A program made the translations under genes and the position numbers. The notes beneath the pieces were generated by a model. It saw only the letters and a list, made by a program, of their open reading frames with translations, searched no databases and was not told where the DNA came from. Source: Helicobacter sp. MIT 05-5294 (GTDB lineage Bacteria; Campylobacterota; Campylobacteria; Campylobacterales; Helicobacteraceae). From it: a stretch of DNA of 64,000 bases. Shown here piece by piece: positions 37,052 through 46,660 of this stretch; within the stretch, counting starts at the first letter, position 1; the number at the start of each line of letters is the position of its first letter. The stretch is from the NCBI RefSeq assembly GCF_000765675.1, contig NZ_JRPA02000001.1, positions 62,001 to 126,000 of the forward strand. The letters are read 5' to 3'.

Positions 37052-37612
37052 TTAGTTGAGGTTGGCAAATTTGAGAGTAAATTCTACTTCTCCTTTGCCA
37101 ATACGCAGTTCTTTAGCGATGGAATCCACACTCCAGCCGTCTTTAAACATTGAAATAATCCGTCCCTCATCAATATTTGTCGGATTGCTTGGAGTATAAA
37201 CAAACTCTTTTAGTCTCTCTTCAAGGCGGAAAATCTTGTCTTCTAAATCATTGAAATCCCCGAGATTATTTTTGCAATCATTCCATTGTGTTTTGAGGGA
37301 TTCTATCTCCACTTTGATAGGCATTACTTGCGTGTGCAAGTTGGAATCCAATAAGTTTTTCATCTCCAAACGCGTATCTTGATAGATTTGTGCCTTGATG
37401 TTTGTTTTGAAATGGTCTAGCTCGTTTTCTTGTTCCTTGATTCTTTTTTGTAAGCGATAGACTTCTTTATTAAGTTCTTCAATAGACTTTTCATAGCGGC
37501 GTGCGCGTTTGGCGTTTTCTCCCTCCTTGAGATATAAATACACAATTAACAGAATAAAGACTATGGCAACCCCGATTCCACCCCAAAGTAGTAGATTTGC
37601 GTCATTGATCAT
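37052..37612 (-). CDS. Membrane-anchored coiled-coil protein, 186 residues
   Basis: I do not know a function. One N-terminal membrane segment (about 9-27) is followed by a coiled coil (about 30-135, rich in Glu, Lys and Arg) and a C-terminal helix-turn-helix-like segment (GRIISMFKDGWSVDSIAKEL, about 148-167). The anchor-coil-helix layout recalls small membrane proteins tied to cell shape or polar structures; that is only a comparison. It overlaps the upstream gene by 11 bases. Confidence 0.8.
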   Translation of the reverse strand: MINDANLLLWGGIGVAIVFILLIVYLYLKEGENAKRARRYEKSIEELNKEVYRLQKRIKEQENELDHFKTNIKAQIYQDTRLEMKNLLDSNLHTQVMPIKVEIESLKTQWNDCKNNLGDFNDLEDKIFRLEERLKEFVYTPSNPTNIDEGRIISMFKDGWSVDSIAKELRIGKGEVEFTLKFANLN

Positions 37613-38150
37613 TACTTGCCTTTTTGTTGAGTTTAAGAGAGCGAATCAACGCCCTTTCTTTTCCTGCGACATAGCTATCCCACTCTATCTCATCTCTTGC
37701 GTGGATTTGTTCAATCCAAGCCAAACCCGAATGATAAACAAAATAAACAGGCACAATGCGTGTAGGAAAAGTTGGAAGTTCAATTCTACCATAATAAAGT
37801 ATGTTTTCTGAAAGCTTTGTATCCAAAAGCGCAAAACAACCATGCCCGATTGTATTAATGATGGCTTTTTCGCCCAATGGCACATAATCTTTGGTGCTTC
37901 CCTCTATTTTGGATTCTAGCGATTCTATTTTGCGATAGATTTCTACTAAAAGTTCCAAAATCACGACATTATCGCCCTCCAAATTTCCCTTTTTTGCGCG
38001 CATAAGGCGTAGCCATTCGCCAATGGGGTCTTCATCGTTTTGTGTGAGCTTGTTAAACTCTAATGCGTAAGATTCTGCGTTGGTGTGTGTTTTGTCAAAT
38101 TCAATCTTTAAGGCAGTATCAATCAAGCGACTTTTGATGAAGTGTTCCAT
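37602..38150 (-). CDS. Unknown cytoplasmic protein, 182 residues
   Basis: I do not recognise it with certainty. The first 95 residues are helical and charged; the rest looks like a beta-rich domain (LGEKAIINTIGHGCFALL, IVPVYFVYHSGLAW), broadly compatible with a PilZ-like barrel, but the RxxxR and DxSxxG c-di-GMP signature is absent. It lies between mqnP and the coiled-coil gene with tight spacing (3 bases and an 11-base overlap), so it belongs to the same transcript. Confidence 0.72.
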   Translation of the reverse strand: MEHFIKSRLIDTALKIEFDKTHTNAESYALEFNKLTQNDEDPIGEWLRLMRAKKGNLEGDNVVILELLVEIYRKIESLESKIEGSTKDYVPLGEKAIINTIGHGCFALLDTKLSENILYYGRIELPTFPTRIVPVYFVYHSGLAWIEQIHARDEIEWDSYVAGKERALIRSLKLNKKASNDQ

Positions 38151-38153
38151 ATT

Positions 38154-39017
38154 CTAAAACTCCAAACCCGATAAATCCAAAATACAAAATCCCAAAAACG
38201 CGATTCCAAGATAAGCATTAATCGTGAAAAAAGCGCGTGGAATGTTGTGAAAATTCTTAGAAACAAGATATTGTTCAAAAAACAATGCAACCGCGCAGAG
38301 TGTAAGCCCAATCCACATAAAGATTCCGCGATGAGATTCTATAATAAAGAATCCCCAAAAAACAATTGTAAGCAAATGAAAGAATCGTGAAATCCATAGC
38401 GTTTTAGAGATTCCAAACACGCTAGGAATAGAGTGTAAGCCCTCTTTTTTGTCGTGTTCAATATCTTGCAAGGCATATAATAAATCAAATCCTGCCACCC
38501 AAAACAACACACCAACGCACAAATAAACACTCCATAGCGGAATCTCTCCGCTTGTCGCAGCAACTCCTGCAATGGGTGCTAATCCCAAAGAAAGCCCAAG
38601 CACTAAATGTGCGGCACTTGAGAAGCGTTTAAAGAGTGAATAACTCGCTAAAATAAAAAGAATCGGAAAGGAGAGATAAAAGCATAAAGGGTTGATAAGA
38701 TAGCCCATACAAACAAAAATAGCCGCATTTATGGCGATGAAAAGCAGAATCATTTGCGGTGGGATTCTGCCATCAACACTTGGGCGATTCTTAGTGCGTG
38801 GATTGGTGCTATCAAACTTGCGGTCTGCATAGCGGTTGAAAGCCATTGCAAAGTTTCTTGCGCTAATTGTAGCAATCACGCCAAAAGCAAAAAGCCTCCA
38901 ACCAAACCAACCATTAGCGGCGACGAGCATTGCGATAAAAATAAAAGGCATAGAAAAAACGCTATGCGCAAACATTACAAGTTCGTTGAAGTCTTTGAGT
39001 TTTTGTCGCAATTGCAT
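38154..39017 (-). CDS. mqnP: UbiA-family prenyltransferase (menaquinone pathway)
   Basis: This integral membrane enzyme attaches a polyprenyl chain to an aromatic ring. Both Asp-rich motifs are present: NRYADRKFDSTNPRTKNRPS (near residue 62) and YALQDIEHDKKEGLHS (about 180). It has about eight membrane segments in 287 residues. Helicobacter makes menaquinone by the futalosine route and not ubiquinone, so MqnP is a better name than UbiA; mqnC in this same window supports that. It follows the DUF502 gene by 3 bases. Confidence 0.88.
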   Translation of the reverse strand: MQLRQKLKDFNELVMFAHSVFSMPFIFIAMLVAANGWFGWRLFAFGVIATISARNFAMAFNRYADRKFDSTNPRTKNRPSVDGRIPPQMILLFIAINAAIFVCMGYLINPLCFYLSFPILFILASYSLFKRFSSAAHLVLGLSLGLAPIAGVAATSGEIPLWSVYLCVGVLFWVAGFDLLYALQDIEHDKKEGLHSIPSVFGISKTLWISRFFHLLTIVFWGFFIIESHRGIFMWIGLTLCAVALFFEQYLVSKNFHNIPRAFFTINAYLGIAFLGFCILDLSGLEF

Positions 39018-39020
39018 AGG

Positions 39021-39587
39021 CTATTTTACACCTAGAGAAATGATTTTTTTAAACCCATCGCTTACGGACAAATCCGAAAGTCGCACTTGAGTTTTGGGAA
39101 GTTTGAGTAAGAATCCTGAAGTCGGGTTTGGAGTGGTTGGCACAAATACCCAATAGCTTCCCCCTTTGTCGTCGTTTTCTCCTCCTGATTCTTCTTTTGT
39201 GATGAATCCGATGAGTTCCATATTGCCGACATTAATATAAGCCACACCTAAATACCCCTCTTTGTTTTTGCCAGAAAAAATGCTTAGAACCTCTTTGATT
39301 CCGGAATAAACGCTTTTGACAAAGGGAATCTTAGCAATCGCCATTTCGGTGAATTTAATCAGCAAAACTTCTTTGTTTTTTTCTACCAAAACGCCGATAT
39401 AATAAAGCAAAGCAAGGCTTAAGATGAAAATCAAAAGAGTAACAAAAAGATTCGCATTTGTAATGCCAAAAATAGAATAAAAGATTTTGGCGCAGAAATC
39501 ATAAACAAAAGAAAAAATCCAAAAAAGCAACAAAAAGGGTAGAATCGCAAAAAGACCTTTGCTGATTTTGGAAACAATAGGATTCAC
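39021..39587 (-). CDS. DUF502 membrane protein
   Basis: This 188-residue protein belongs to the DUF502 family of unknown function. It has two membrane segments (about 12-37 and 45-68), then a soluble domain with IPFVKSVYSGIKEVL and a VPTTPNPTSGFLL motif typical of the family. It lies between comEC and mqnP on the same strand. Confidence 0.85.
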   Translation of the reverse strand: MNPIVSKISKGLFAILPFLLLFWIFSFVYDFCAKIFYSIFGITNANLFVTLLIFILSLALLYYIGVLVEKNKEVLLIKFTEMAIAKIPFVKSVYSGIKEVLSIFSGKNKEGYLGVAYINVGNMELIGFITKEESGGENDDKGGSYWVFVPTTPNPTSGFLLKLPKTQVRLSDLSVSDGFKKIISLGVK

Positions 39588-39626
39588 GCACTTGCCTTAA
39601 AAATGAAATAATCCGCGCATTTTAGC

Positions 39627-40910
39627 CTAAAATCCATAAAAATACAAATAGATTCCATAGCCGAAATAGGCGCAGTTGATTGCCAAGAGTGCAAGAAAAG
39701 CGCGTGAGGAAAAAACCGCCCATAAAGTCAGCGCATTACACAGAAGAAATAAAGCAAAACTAGGCTGAAGCAGAATCGTGTGCGTGGGCAAATGTAACCA
39801 AGCAAGAAGCAAGGAATCCAAGATTCCGCCAAGTTTTAGCAGATGAAGCAACAAAACAAAAGGATAATACAGCGCAAAAAGAGGCGTGATGAGAAGCGAA
39901 AAAAGCGACAAGGGCGAAAAATAAGGAAAAAAATAATAAACCACGATTCCCATAGAGAAAAACACATAGGCGTTTAATGCTGCGCCATAGAGGACTTTGC
40001 CAACGAAGCTTTGCGGGGTTTTGAAGTATTTAAAAAACAAAAAAATATACAAAACGCCTAAACTAGAAAAATAGAATCCCACAGAAAAAACCAAAGAGGG
40101 AAAAAACGCAAGTAAGCAAAGAACGCACCACAGCAAGGATTCTAAACGCAACACATCTAGCCCACGATAAGCCAAGAAAAACGCAACACAACTCATCGCG
40201 AGTGCGCGTAAATACGATGGGGATTGCGTGAGGAAGAAATAATAAACAAAAAGCCCTAAAATAACTAAGAATCCCAAGTCAAAAAAGGCGTTGCGATAAG
40301 GGAAAAACCGCCTATGTAGAGGCTTGTAAATCAATCCTAAAATGAAGAATCCCACAGCACTTAGGATTCCTGTGTGGAATCCAGAAATAGCAAAAATATG
40401 CGAGATTCCATAGCTTTGGGCGAGTTTGCGCCAATCTTTGGGCAGACTATCAGAGAGAAAAAGCGTCCCATAGTATTCGCCCATAAGTTGGGTTTCGTGT
40501 TGGTTTGCAATCGCTTCTCTTAAGGGTGTTTTGAAGTCTTTGTCGGGAAGTAGAATCAGGCTAAAACTCGGTGCATAGAATCCGCGCAAAAAGTCCATAA
40601 AAGAAACTTTATCTAGTATCAAGCGCAAAGCAAGGAATCGGTGTTGCAAGGGGCGCAAATCCTCGCGTGAAGTGGTATAAAAGATTCCAAAATCGCTTTT
40701 TAACTTTAGCACAAAGTAAGTTTTGTTGTTTTTGATTTTGGGATATTGTAGTAAGATTTGCGCGGTGATTTGGGGGTTGTTTTGGGATTTTAGAATGTGG
40801 AATTGATAGAATTTAAATCCAAGCGAAGCGCATAAGATGAGAATCAAGAATCCCAAAAATACCAAACGCTCCTTGAGGGTAAAAAACAAAGGCGGCGATA
40901 GAGTTGACAT
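39627..40910 (-). CDS. comEC: ComEC/Rec2-type DNA uptake channel, short form
   Basis: ComEC carries transforming DNA across the inner membrane. The 427-residue protein has many hydrophobic segments and the competence-domain motif YGISHIFAISGFHTGIL (about 170-186). It lacks the C-terminal metallo-beta-lactamase-like domain found in longer ComEC proteins (about 700-800 residues), which agrees with the short Helicobacter form. It is the first gene of the unit running to ribD. Confidence 0.88.
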   Translation of the reverse strand: MSTLSPPLFFTLKERLVFLGFLILILCASLGFKFYQFHILKSQNNPQITAQILLQYPKIKNNKTYFVLKLKSDFGIFYTTSREDLRPLQHRFLALRLILDKVSFMDFLRGFYAPSFSLILLPDKDFKTPLREAIANQHETQLMGEYYGTLFLSDSLPKDWRKLAQSYGISHIFAISGFHTGILSAVGFFILGLIYKPLHRRFFPYRNAFFDLGFLVILGLFVYYFFLTQSPSYLRALAMSCVAFFLAYRGLDVLRLESLLWCVLCLLAFFPSLVFSVGFYFSSLGVLYIFLFFKYFKTPQSFVGKVLYGAALNAYVFFSMGIVVYYFFPYFSPLSLFSLLITPLFALYYPFVLLLHLLKLGGILDSLLLAWLHLPTHTILLQPSFALFLLCNALTLWAVFSSRAFLALLAINCAYFGYGIYLYFYGF

Positions 40911-40941
40911 AAGCTATCCTTTGTGTTTAATGCTAAACTCC

Positions 40942-41048
40942 TCTGTCGTTGCGAGGATTGCAAGGACGAAGCAATCTGCAATCCAAAATCTTGCAATGAC
41001 GCAATATTGCCCCCTGCTATTGCAAACGCAGCGAAATAATCTATAATC
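40942..41048. repeat. Dispersed palindromic repeats, copy 3 (two adjacent units)
   Basis: The gap between comEC and the Usp gene holds GTCGTTGCGAGGATTGCAAG with GAAGCAATCTGCAATC, then GCAATGACGCAATATTGC, then a third partial arm GCTATTGCAAACGCAG ending in AATCTATAATC. These are overlapping or adjacent units of the family. Confidence 0.6.
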
Positions 41049-41108
41049 TAAAGGAGTGTAGCAATCACAACTTGCTAACCCATTATGCCTTTGTTTGCGA
41101 GATTTGGG

Positions 41109-41930
41109 TTAGAATTTCCAAATCAACACATCAACATTTGCGTGTTGCAAAACATCTAGTGCAAAAAAGCTTACTTTTCCGCTTGTCGGTAATGCGATGA
41201 GCGAAACATTTTTGGATTCCGCGACGCTTAAGAGGCGTGTGTAGGATAGAATCCCGCTATCAAGCACCATTTCGCCTTTGCTTGAGAAGCTTTCTAAAAA
41301 TTCTTTGGAGCATTCTCGCGCTTCTTCTTCTGCGCCTTTGTTGAATTTTGAGATTTGCTCCTCATCTGCTCCATAGCGACCCAAACGCAATTCAAAAGGG
41401 CGTGAAATCATATGATAAAAGATAAAATTGGCTTCGGGAAAAAATCTGTTGGTTGTTTTGGCAAGTTTTAAAGAATCGTCTGAAAAGTCTGTTGGCGAGA
41501 AGATATTAACATAATCTGGCAACGCTTCGTTTTTGGTAACAAGCACGGGAATATCGGATTTGCGAATGATTTTTTTGGTTACAGAACCAAGCAAAACCTC
41601 GGTTAAATACTGCGTCTCACCTGTCGCACCGACAAGCAATAAGCGACATTCGCGCTCTTTGGCGTGTTTATTGATTTCTTTGTGGATTGTGCCGACATAA
41701 CAGAATTGCGAGATTTCTACTTCTGGTTTTGGGAAATTATCCGCGATAAACTTCGCTAACGCTTCTTTGCCGACTTTCTTGTCCTTTTTGGGGTCGTGAA
41801 AAATGGAATATTCTACGACATGCACAACATCAAGCGTGTATTTTTGTTTCTTAGCCAAAAACATAGCTTTAGTAAGTGCCGTCAAACTGCTTTGGGAAAA
41901 GTCTGTTGCTACAACGATTCTGTTTTTCAT
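41109..41930 (-). CDS. Tandem universal stress protein
   Basis: Usp-family protein of 273 residues with two Usp-like domains. The first (1-140) starts IVVATDFSQSS and ends with the ATP-binding pattern LLVGATGETQYLTEVLLGSV...SDIPVLV. The second (about 145-273) starts FSPTDFSDDS but its end (LIALPTSGKVSFFALDV) lacks the Gly-x2-Gly-x9-Gly loop, so it probably does not bind nucleotide. It has its own promoter-like upstream sequence and flanking dispersed repeats. Confidence 0.87.
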   Translation of the reverse strand: MKNRIVVATDFSQSSLTALTKAMFLAKKQKYTLDVVHVVEYSIFHDPKKDKKVGKEALAKFIADNFPKPEVEISQFCYVGTIHKEINKHAKERECRLLLVGATGETQYLTEVLLGSVTKKIIRKSDIPVLVTKNEALPDYVNIFSPTDFSDDSLKLAKTTNRFFPEANFIFYHMISRPFELRLGRYGADEEQISKFNKGAEEEARECSKEFLESFSSKGEMVLDSGILSYTRLLSVAESKNVSLIALPTSGKVSFFALDVLQHANVDVLIWKF

Positions 41931-42094
41931 AATTTGAGCCTTTGTTTAAAAATTCTTGTATTATACTGCAAATAGAATAAAATGATAATTTTTTTGTGTG
42001 TTTGTTTGGCAAAAATCGTGTGTCAATGTGTAGAATCTGCGTGTTTTTGCGTTAATATTTGGGGTTCTGCTACTTTTGCCATTGCCAAGATTCA

Positions 42095-42144
42095 TAGATT
42101 GCCACGATTCTACTATCGCAGAATCTCACAATGACGCAGTAGTG
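42095..42144. repeat. Dispersed palindromic repeat, copy 4
   Basis: The unit starts with ATAGATTGCCAC, has an inner hairpin GATTCT/AGAATC, and ends with CAATGACGCAGTAGTG. It lies between the Usp and AEC genes. Confidence 0.7.
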
Positions 42145-42153
42145 TAAAAAAGC

Positions 42154-43062
42154 TTACAACAAAACATAGCACAAAATAGGCACAGAAACAAACGAAAACA
42201 GAATCCCAAAGGCAATGGAACTCACTGCGAGATTGGAATCTAGTTTCGCCTTGATAATCATCGCCCCCGCAAGTGCCATTGTGGGCATTCCGCATTCCAA
42301 AATCGCAAGGACTTGATTGGGGCTAATCTCTATTTCAAGGAGCTTTAGGATTCCGATAAACAAAAAAGGTGCAATGAGTGTTTTGCACAAAATCACAATG
42401 GTTGCGCTTTTGTAAGCACTTTTAATCGCGCCAAATCCAAGCGATAGCCCAATGGCGAAGAGCGCGACTGCCGTAGTCGCACCGCCTAATGCGCGAATAG
42501 GACCAAAGATGAAATCTGGTAGCGTAACGACTTTAGCGCAAAATCCAAGAAGCAACGCAATAAAAGGCGGGAAAATCACAATGCGTTTGACACTTGCAAA
42601 AAGGCTTATGGGTTCTTTCGCTCCAAGTGAGAGGACAAAAGGCGCGATGAGTGAGAAAGGCAAAGCAGTGGCCAAAGCGTCATAAAACACGACTTTGCCA
42701 ATAAAGCTTGAATCGTAGATTCCAATCACGATAGGAATCCCGATAAATAGCGTGTTGCCAAAAGAAGCGAGTAGAAACATACTCACGATAGTCGCGCGCG
42801 AAAAGCGAAAAAAATATCCAACAATCACAGCGAAGAATCCCCCAAGCAAACTGCATAGAAACCCTGTAAGAATCGTCAAAGTCAAGCTTAAATCAAGGCT
42901 AAGGTGATAAATGCCATCAAAGATTAAACAAGGAATCGTAAAGGTAATGGCGAAGTCTAAAAGGGTTCGTGATTGTTTTTGTTTCAAAACACCAATGATT
43001 TTGGCGATATAACCGCCCATAAGCAAAACAAAAATCGTCCAAAGCGGATTGAAAATAAACAT
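42154..43062 (-). CDS. AEC-family auxin efflux carrier-type transporter
   Basis: This inner-membrane permease has ten predicted hydrophobic segments in 302 residues. AEC-family bacterial members often export malate or malonate; the substrate here is not evident. Family features include the first-helix stretch LWTIFVLLMGGYIAKIIGVL, the re-entrant segments around 95-120 and 250-275 (ECGMPTMALAGAMIIKAK). ATG 43062 is chosen over an in-frame start 45 bases upstream because AAGGATT precedes it and it begins at the first helix. Confidence 0.85.
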   Translation of the reverse strand: MFIFNPLWTIFVLLMGGYIAKIIGVLKQKQSRTLLDFAITFTIPCLIFDGIYHLSLDLSLTLTILTGFLCSLLGGFFAVIVGYFFRFSRATIVSMFLLASFGNTLFIGIPIVIGIYDSSFIGKVVFYDALATALPFSLIAPFVLSLGAKEPISLFASVKRIVIFPPFIALLLGFCAKVVTLPDFIFGPIRALGGATTAVALFAIGLSLGFGAIKSAYKSATIVILCKTLIAPFLFIGILKLLEIEISPNQVLAILECGMPTMALAGAMIIKAKLDSNLAVSSIAFGILFSFVSVPILCYVLL

Positions 43063-43291
43063 TTTAGAATCCTTAAAAGTGGCATTTGAAAACTTAAGAA
43101 GAATCAAATTTTACAAATATTAAGCTTAAGTTGCGCCCTTTTGTTGTTTGGAATGTTTTGATTTTATCGCAAGGGTAGTTAGAATCTTGTATTGGGTAAA
43201 TTTACAAGGAATCTAGTGGTTTAGATTTGCTTTTTAGTTTGCATTAAAGTGAAATGCGCCAAGATTCCAAATAAAATTTTATGGAGTTTGT

Positions 43292-43786
43292 ATGCGAACG
43301 ATTTATTTAGCGGGTGGCTGTTTTTGGGGAGTGCAAGGGTATTTTGATAGGCTTAATGGCGCAGTAGAATCGCAAGTGGGTTATGCAAATTCCAAGATAG
43401 AATCTCCAAGCTATGAGGAAGTATGCAGTGGAGCAACAGGCGCGGTGGAGGCGTTGGAGTTTGTGTTTGATGAGGAAAAGTTGGGCTTAGATGAGGTATT
43501 GGTGCGATTCTTTAGCATCATTGACCCTTACGCACTCAACTATCAAGGCAATGATGTCGGCACACAATATCGGAGTGGGATTTATGCTACGGATTCTGTG
43601 ATGTTAGGGGAGATTCAAGGATTCGTGGAATCCTATCAGCAGGGGAAGTCTAAGCGAATCGTTACAGAGGTGGGAATGCTCCAAAACTTCTATCCTGCAG
43701 AATCTTATCACCAAAAATACCTCGCTAAGAATCCGCAAGGTTATTGCCATATTGATTTAAATGCGGCTTTGCGTCCATTACTTTAG
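43292..43786 (+). CDS. msrA: Peptide methionine-S-sulfoxide reductase
   Basis: MsrA repairs oxidised methionine. The 164-residue protein has the catalytic motif GGCFWGVQGYFDRL, the substrate pocket stretch YEEVCSGATG, DPYALNYQGNDVGTQYRSGIY, and ends NPQGYCHIDL with a possible resolving Cys. It is a single-domain form without an MsrB fusion. The start follows ATGGAGTTTGT. It lies alone between an AEC transporter and repeats. Confidence 0.95.
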   Translation: MRTIYLAGGCFWGVQGYFDRLNGAVESQVGYANSKIESPSYEEVCSGATGAVEALEFVFDEEKLGLDEVLVRFFSIIDPYALNYQGNDVGTQYRSGIYATDSVMLGEIQGFVESYQQGKSKRIVTEVGMLQNFYPAESYHQKYLAKNPQGYCHIDLNAALRPLL

Positions 43787-43835
43787 TTGCAAACTTTTGG
43801 ATTTTATTTGCAAATCTATAATATGGGCTAATTTT

Positions 43836-43884
43836 TCGTCATTGCGAGAGATTCGCTAGAATCTCGTGGTGTGCAATTTGTGGA
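43836..43884. repeat. Dispersed palindromic repeat, copy 5
   Basis: CGTCATTGCGAG, the hairpin AGATTC-GCTA-GAATCT, then CGTGGTGTGCAATTTG. This is the opposite orientation to copy 4; its core is the same as copy 8. Confidence 0.7.
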
Positions 43885-43968
43885 GCAAATTTCACCCATA
43901 CTTGCAAATCCACAATATCGCACATCAAAAGGTATTACAATAGAATCTTTAAGGCGAGATTTTAGATT

Positions 43969-44016
43969 ATAGATTGCCACAGCCCTTTATAAGGGCTTCG
44001 CAATGACGAAGCAGTG
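43969..44016. repeat. Dispersed palindromic repeat, copy 6
   Basis: ATAGATTGCCAC, the hairpin AGCCCTT-TATA-AGGGCTT, CGCAATGACGAAGCAGTG. It differs from copy 7 mainly at a few bases of the loop and end. It lies just downstream of the lipoprotein operon. Confidence 0.75.
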
Positions 44017-44083
44017 AATTTCTTAACAGGTTGGTGGATTTTGTTTATCGCCACGCATTTCTGATAATGGCAGCAAAGAGGTG

Positions 44084-45286
44084 CTACCACCCTAGATTTA
44101 TGCCACCACCTTCTTCAAGCTGATAGTTGGCGTCTTTGCCGATTGTATAGCCATTACCGCTTCCGCCTCCTAGCGGACGACAAATATCTCCTTTTTTCAC
44201 ACTGCCCTCTGTAATTCTTGCATAAGAAAGCTTCGGAGTAGAACGCACGATTTCAATGCTTCCGCTTTTGGTTTCTACTCTGCCTGTTGGTTCTTTGGTG
44301 TAAGGGTCTCTAATCACATCTCCTAGCGCGAAACATTCAAAAGTATCGCCTTGTGCAATGGTTTGTGTGAAAATCACTTCATCATTTTGAATATCTGAAA
44401 TTTTTAGTGGGTAGATTGCGTTTAAAATATCGCTACTAATCCGCGCTGAAATTTGCTCAAATCCTGCATTTGTCGCGCTTAAGCCGCCGTCTTTGAAATT
44501 CACTTTCATACTTAAAGTGTTTTGAAATTTGATTTGCCTTGTTGCAAAAAGCATTACGCGATAATCCACAACCACTTCGGCTTTGATTGTCTCTTTGCCT
44601 GTGAGGTTGCTTTTTTTGGAATCCGCATCAATCCCGCGCATAGAGACTAACAAAATATAATCTGTGGCTAAAACATTTTTAAGCTTATAGACTTCATCAC
44701 TTGCCACATCGCCACTTTGAATGATTGCCTTTTCTGCTTCATAATATCCCTTTGTGTCTCTATCTAAGACATTGAATTTGCGCGAATGGAGCAAATCTTT
44801 AATAACGCTTTGTTGTAGAATCGGGCTGATTTTTCGCACATTGGAATCCGCTGTGGCATCAAAAACAATAATACTGCGCCTAGAATCTGCACTCAGCCCC
44901 GGAGCTTTGTATTTTTTGGTTGTGGTGGTTTTATTGATAACCACTTTCACTTCATATCCATCAGAAGTTTTATTTGACGAGATAACATCATAGGAGCTAA
45001 AAGAGCCTTTTGTAGCCTTTTGGATAGCATCTATATAGCTTTTTTCTAGGCTTTGTTCTTTGCCGCTTTTGACGCTATTAGTTAAAAATGCAGTGTTTTG
45101 TTGCAAGGTCCCGCCATACATACGCGAAATAGCGTCTGCTAGAGCTTTGTTGAGAGCTTCTTCATAGGTCGCCCCATAACCTTGCCCTTGTGCTTTTCTG
45201 GTGGTTGTCGTGGTTTCAACTTTGGCATAAAGCGTTAAGTTGGTGGCAAATAATGCTAATAATATCCCTAAAATTATTTTTTTCAT
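44084..45286 (-). CDS. Exported FlgT/CsgG-like protein
   Basis: The 400-residue protein has a signal peptide (cleavage near TLYA, about residue 21) and no lipobox. Residues 30-115 look like a LPP20/FlgT N-terminal domain (YGATYEEALNKALADAISRM). Residues 130-260 look like a CsgG/LpoB-type fold (RRSIIVFDATADS, FNVLDRDTKGYYEAE). The last 100 residues, with GDVIRDPYTKEPTGRVETKSG and VKKGDICRPLGGG, resemble the FlgT C-terminal domain. FlgT forms part of the flagellar H-ring in Vibrio; whether it does so here is unknown. It is the last gene of the five-gene unit. Confidence 0.75.
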   Translation of the reverse strand: MKKIILGILLALFATNLTLYAKVETTTTTRKAQGQGYGATYEEALNKALADAISRMYGGTLQQNTAFLTNSVKSGKEQSLEKSYIDAIQKATKGSFSSYDVISSNKTSDGYEVKVVINKTTTTKKYKAPGLSADSRRSIIVFDATADSNVRKISPILQQSVIKDLLHSRKFNVLDRDTKGYYEAEKAIIQSGDVASDEVYKLKNVLATDYILLVSMRGIDADSKKSNLTGKETIKAEVVVDYRVMLFATRQIKFQNTLSMKVNFKDGGLSATNAGFEQISARISSDILNAIYPLKISDIQNDEVIFTQTIAQGDTFECFALGDVIRDPYTKEPTGRVETKSGSIEIVRSTPKLSYARITEGSVKKGDICRPLGGGSGNGYTIGKDANYQLEEGGGINLGW

Positions 45287-45295
45287 TCTGACCCC

Positions 45296-46645
45296 TTAAA
45301 AATCATCAACTTCTATATTGCTAGAGCGTTTTACGCTGTTGCCATAGGATTTTTGCGTTTCTTTTGCGCTATAATCTTTACCATAGTTTGGGTCAAACTC
45401 CCTATTTGCCGCTTCAATGCTATCCATAGAATAATACCGAATCGTGCCGACAAGCATATAATCGCCCTTGTCAATACTCCAAATTCGTGCATCTTCTAGC
45501 CCTCTTAAACTCATAGAAGAAGAGCTTGTAAATTCTTGTGAGATTTCTTTAATCATACTTGTGCGATTAGTTTTGTTGTTTTTATATGTGGTCTTTTTGG
45601 CGTCTTTTACGGCATTAATAGACGCGGTGCGCACTTTTTCTGATAGTTTAGAAGTTATGGATTCTACATTGACATTAGAAGAGAGGAAGTTAGAAATGAT
45701 TTTATCCGCCATACTTCTAGCGTGTTCTATGCTAATGCGGCGATTATCGGCATTCATACCTTCTTCTTTCATAAAGCTATCTAAGCCATAAGCAAGGAGT
45801 GCAGGGCGGCAATTTTCATTGTAATAATATTGCAAACCTAGTTTGGAGTTTAGCGCGTTATCATCTAGGGTATCAACTATGGATTCTGCACTTTTGCATT
45901 GTGCGGTGTTGGTTGTTTTTTTGGATTGGTGTCCTTGTCTTAAATCTCTAGCTAATGCCACTGAACGCTCGGTAACATACGCTAATACGCCCAACTCCAC
46001 CTCTCCATCGTTTTTGGTAACGATGAAATTCTCATAAGGCACAAGTCCGCTAATCTCATCAAAGCCACTTTTGATAGCTTTTTCCATCATCGCCTTATTA
46101 AAGAGTGTTTGCTCCACTTCGGCTTCTATTTTCTTCTTCTCCTCCTCATTTTTGCCATTGCTGACAGCTTTATCTATAATCTTGCCTACAAGCGCAAACA
46201 AATCATTCTCTTGGGATTCTGCTTCTTTGATTTTCTCATCAACTTCTTTTCTAAGTTCGGCTTTTAGCAAATCATCGGGAATTTGCTTTTGGTAGAGTTT
46301 GTAGGATTCCTCTACTTGTATTTCACCGGTTTTTCGCAACACCATTTGAGCTTTAATATCTAGCACTGCTTGATTGTAGGCAGAAGCTAAATATTCGTAG
46401 TATTGGACATCATCAGGTCCGACATCTACGCTAACGACTGCTTGATAGACTTTGGCATTAGGTTGTCTTTTGCGCAGTTCTTTTTGTGCTTTGGATATTA
46501 GTTCGTATATATCTGCCTTTTTGGGTTTATCTACATTTTGGTCTATTATGGGTTTGCTTAGGTCTTCTAGTTCTTGTTTTGTGTTTTGTGCAAATAGCAT
46601 TGTGCTAAGCACGATAGAGCCAATGATAGCGGTTAGTTTTTTCAT
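45296..46645 (-). CDS. Exported protein, Cj0092-like, unknown function
   Basis: I place this 449-residue protein with Campylobacter Cj0092-type periplasmic proteins by position and general look; the function is unknown. It has a signal peptide (cleavage near TMLFA, about residue 19), a helical N-terminal half with coiled-coil segments (about 105-185, Glu/Lys-rich), and a mixed C-terminal half including a Ser/Thr-rich stretch before MSLRGLEDARIWSI. A hairpin with T-run lies right upstream of its ribosome-binding site (AAAGGA). The next gene starts after 9 bases. Confidence 0.72.
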   Translation of the reverse strand: MKKLTAIIGSIVLSTMLFAQNTKQELEDLSKPIIDQNVDKPKKADIYELISKAQKELRKRQPNAKVYQAVVSVDVGPDDVQYYEYLASAYNQAVLDIKAQMVLRKTGEIQVEESYKLYQKQIPDDLLKAELRKEVDEKIKEAESQENDLFALVGKIIDKAVSNGKNEEEKKKIEAEVEQTLFNKAMMEKAIKSGFDEISGLVPYENFIVTKNDGEVELGVLAYVTERSVALARDLRQGHQSKKTTNTAQCKSAESIVDTLDDNALNSKLGLQYYYNENCRPALLAYGLDSFMKEEGMNADNRRISIEHARSMADKIISNFLSSNVNVESITSKLSEKVRTASINAVKDAKKTTYKNNKTNRTSMIKEISQEFTSSSSMSLRGLEDARIWSIDKGDYMLVGTIRYYSMDSIEAANREFDPNYGKDYSAKETQKSYGNSVKRSSNIEVDDF

Positions 46646-46660
46646 TTTTTTCCTTTAAAA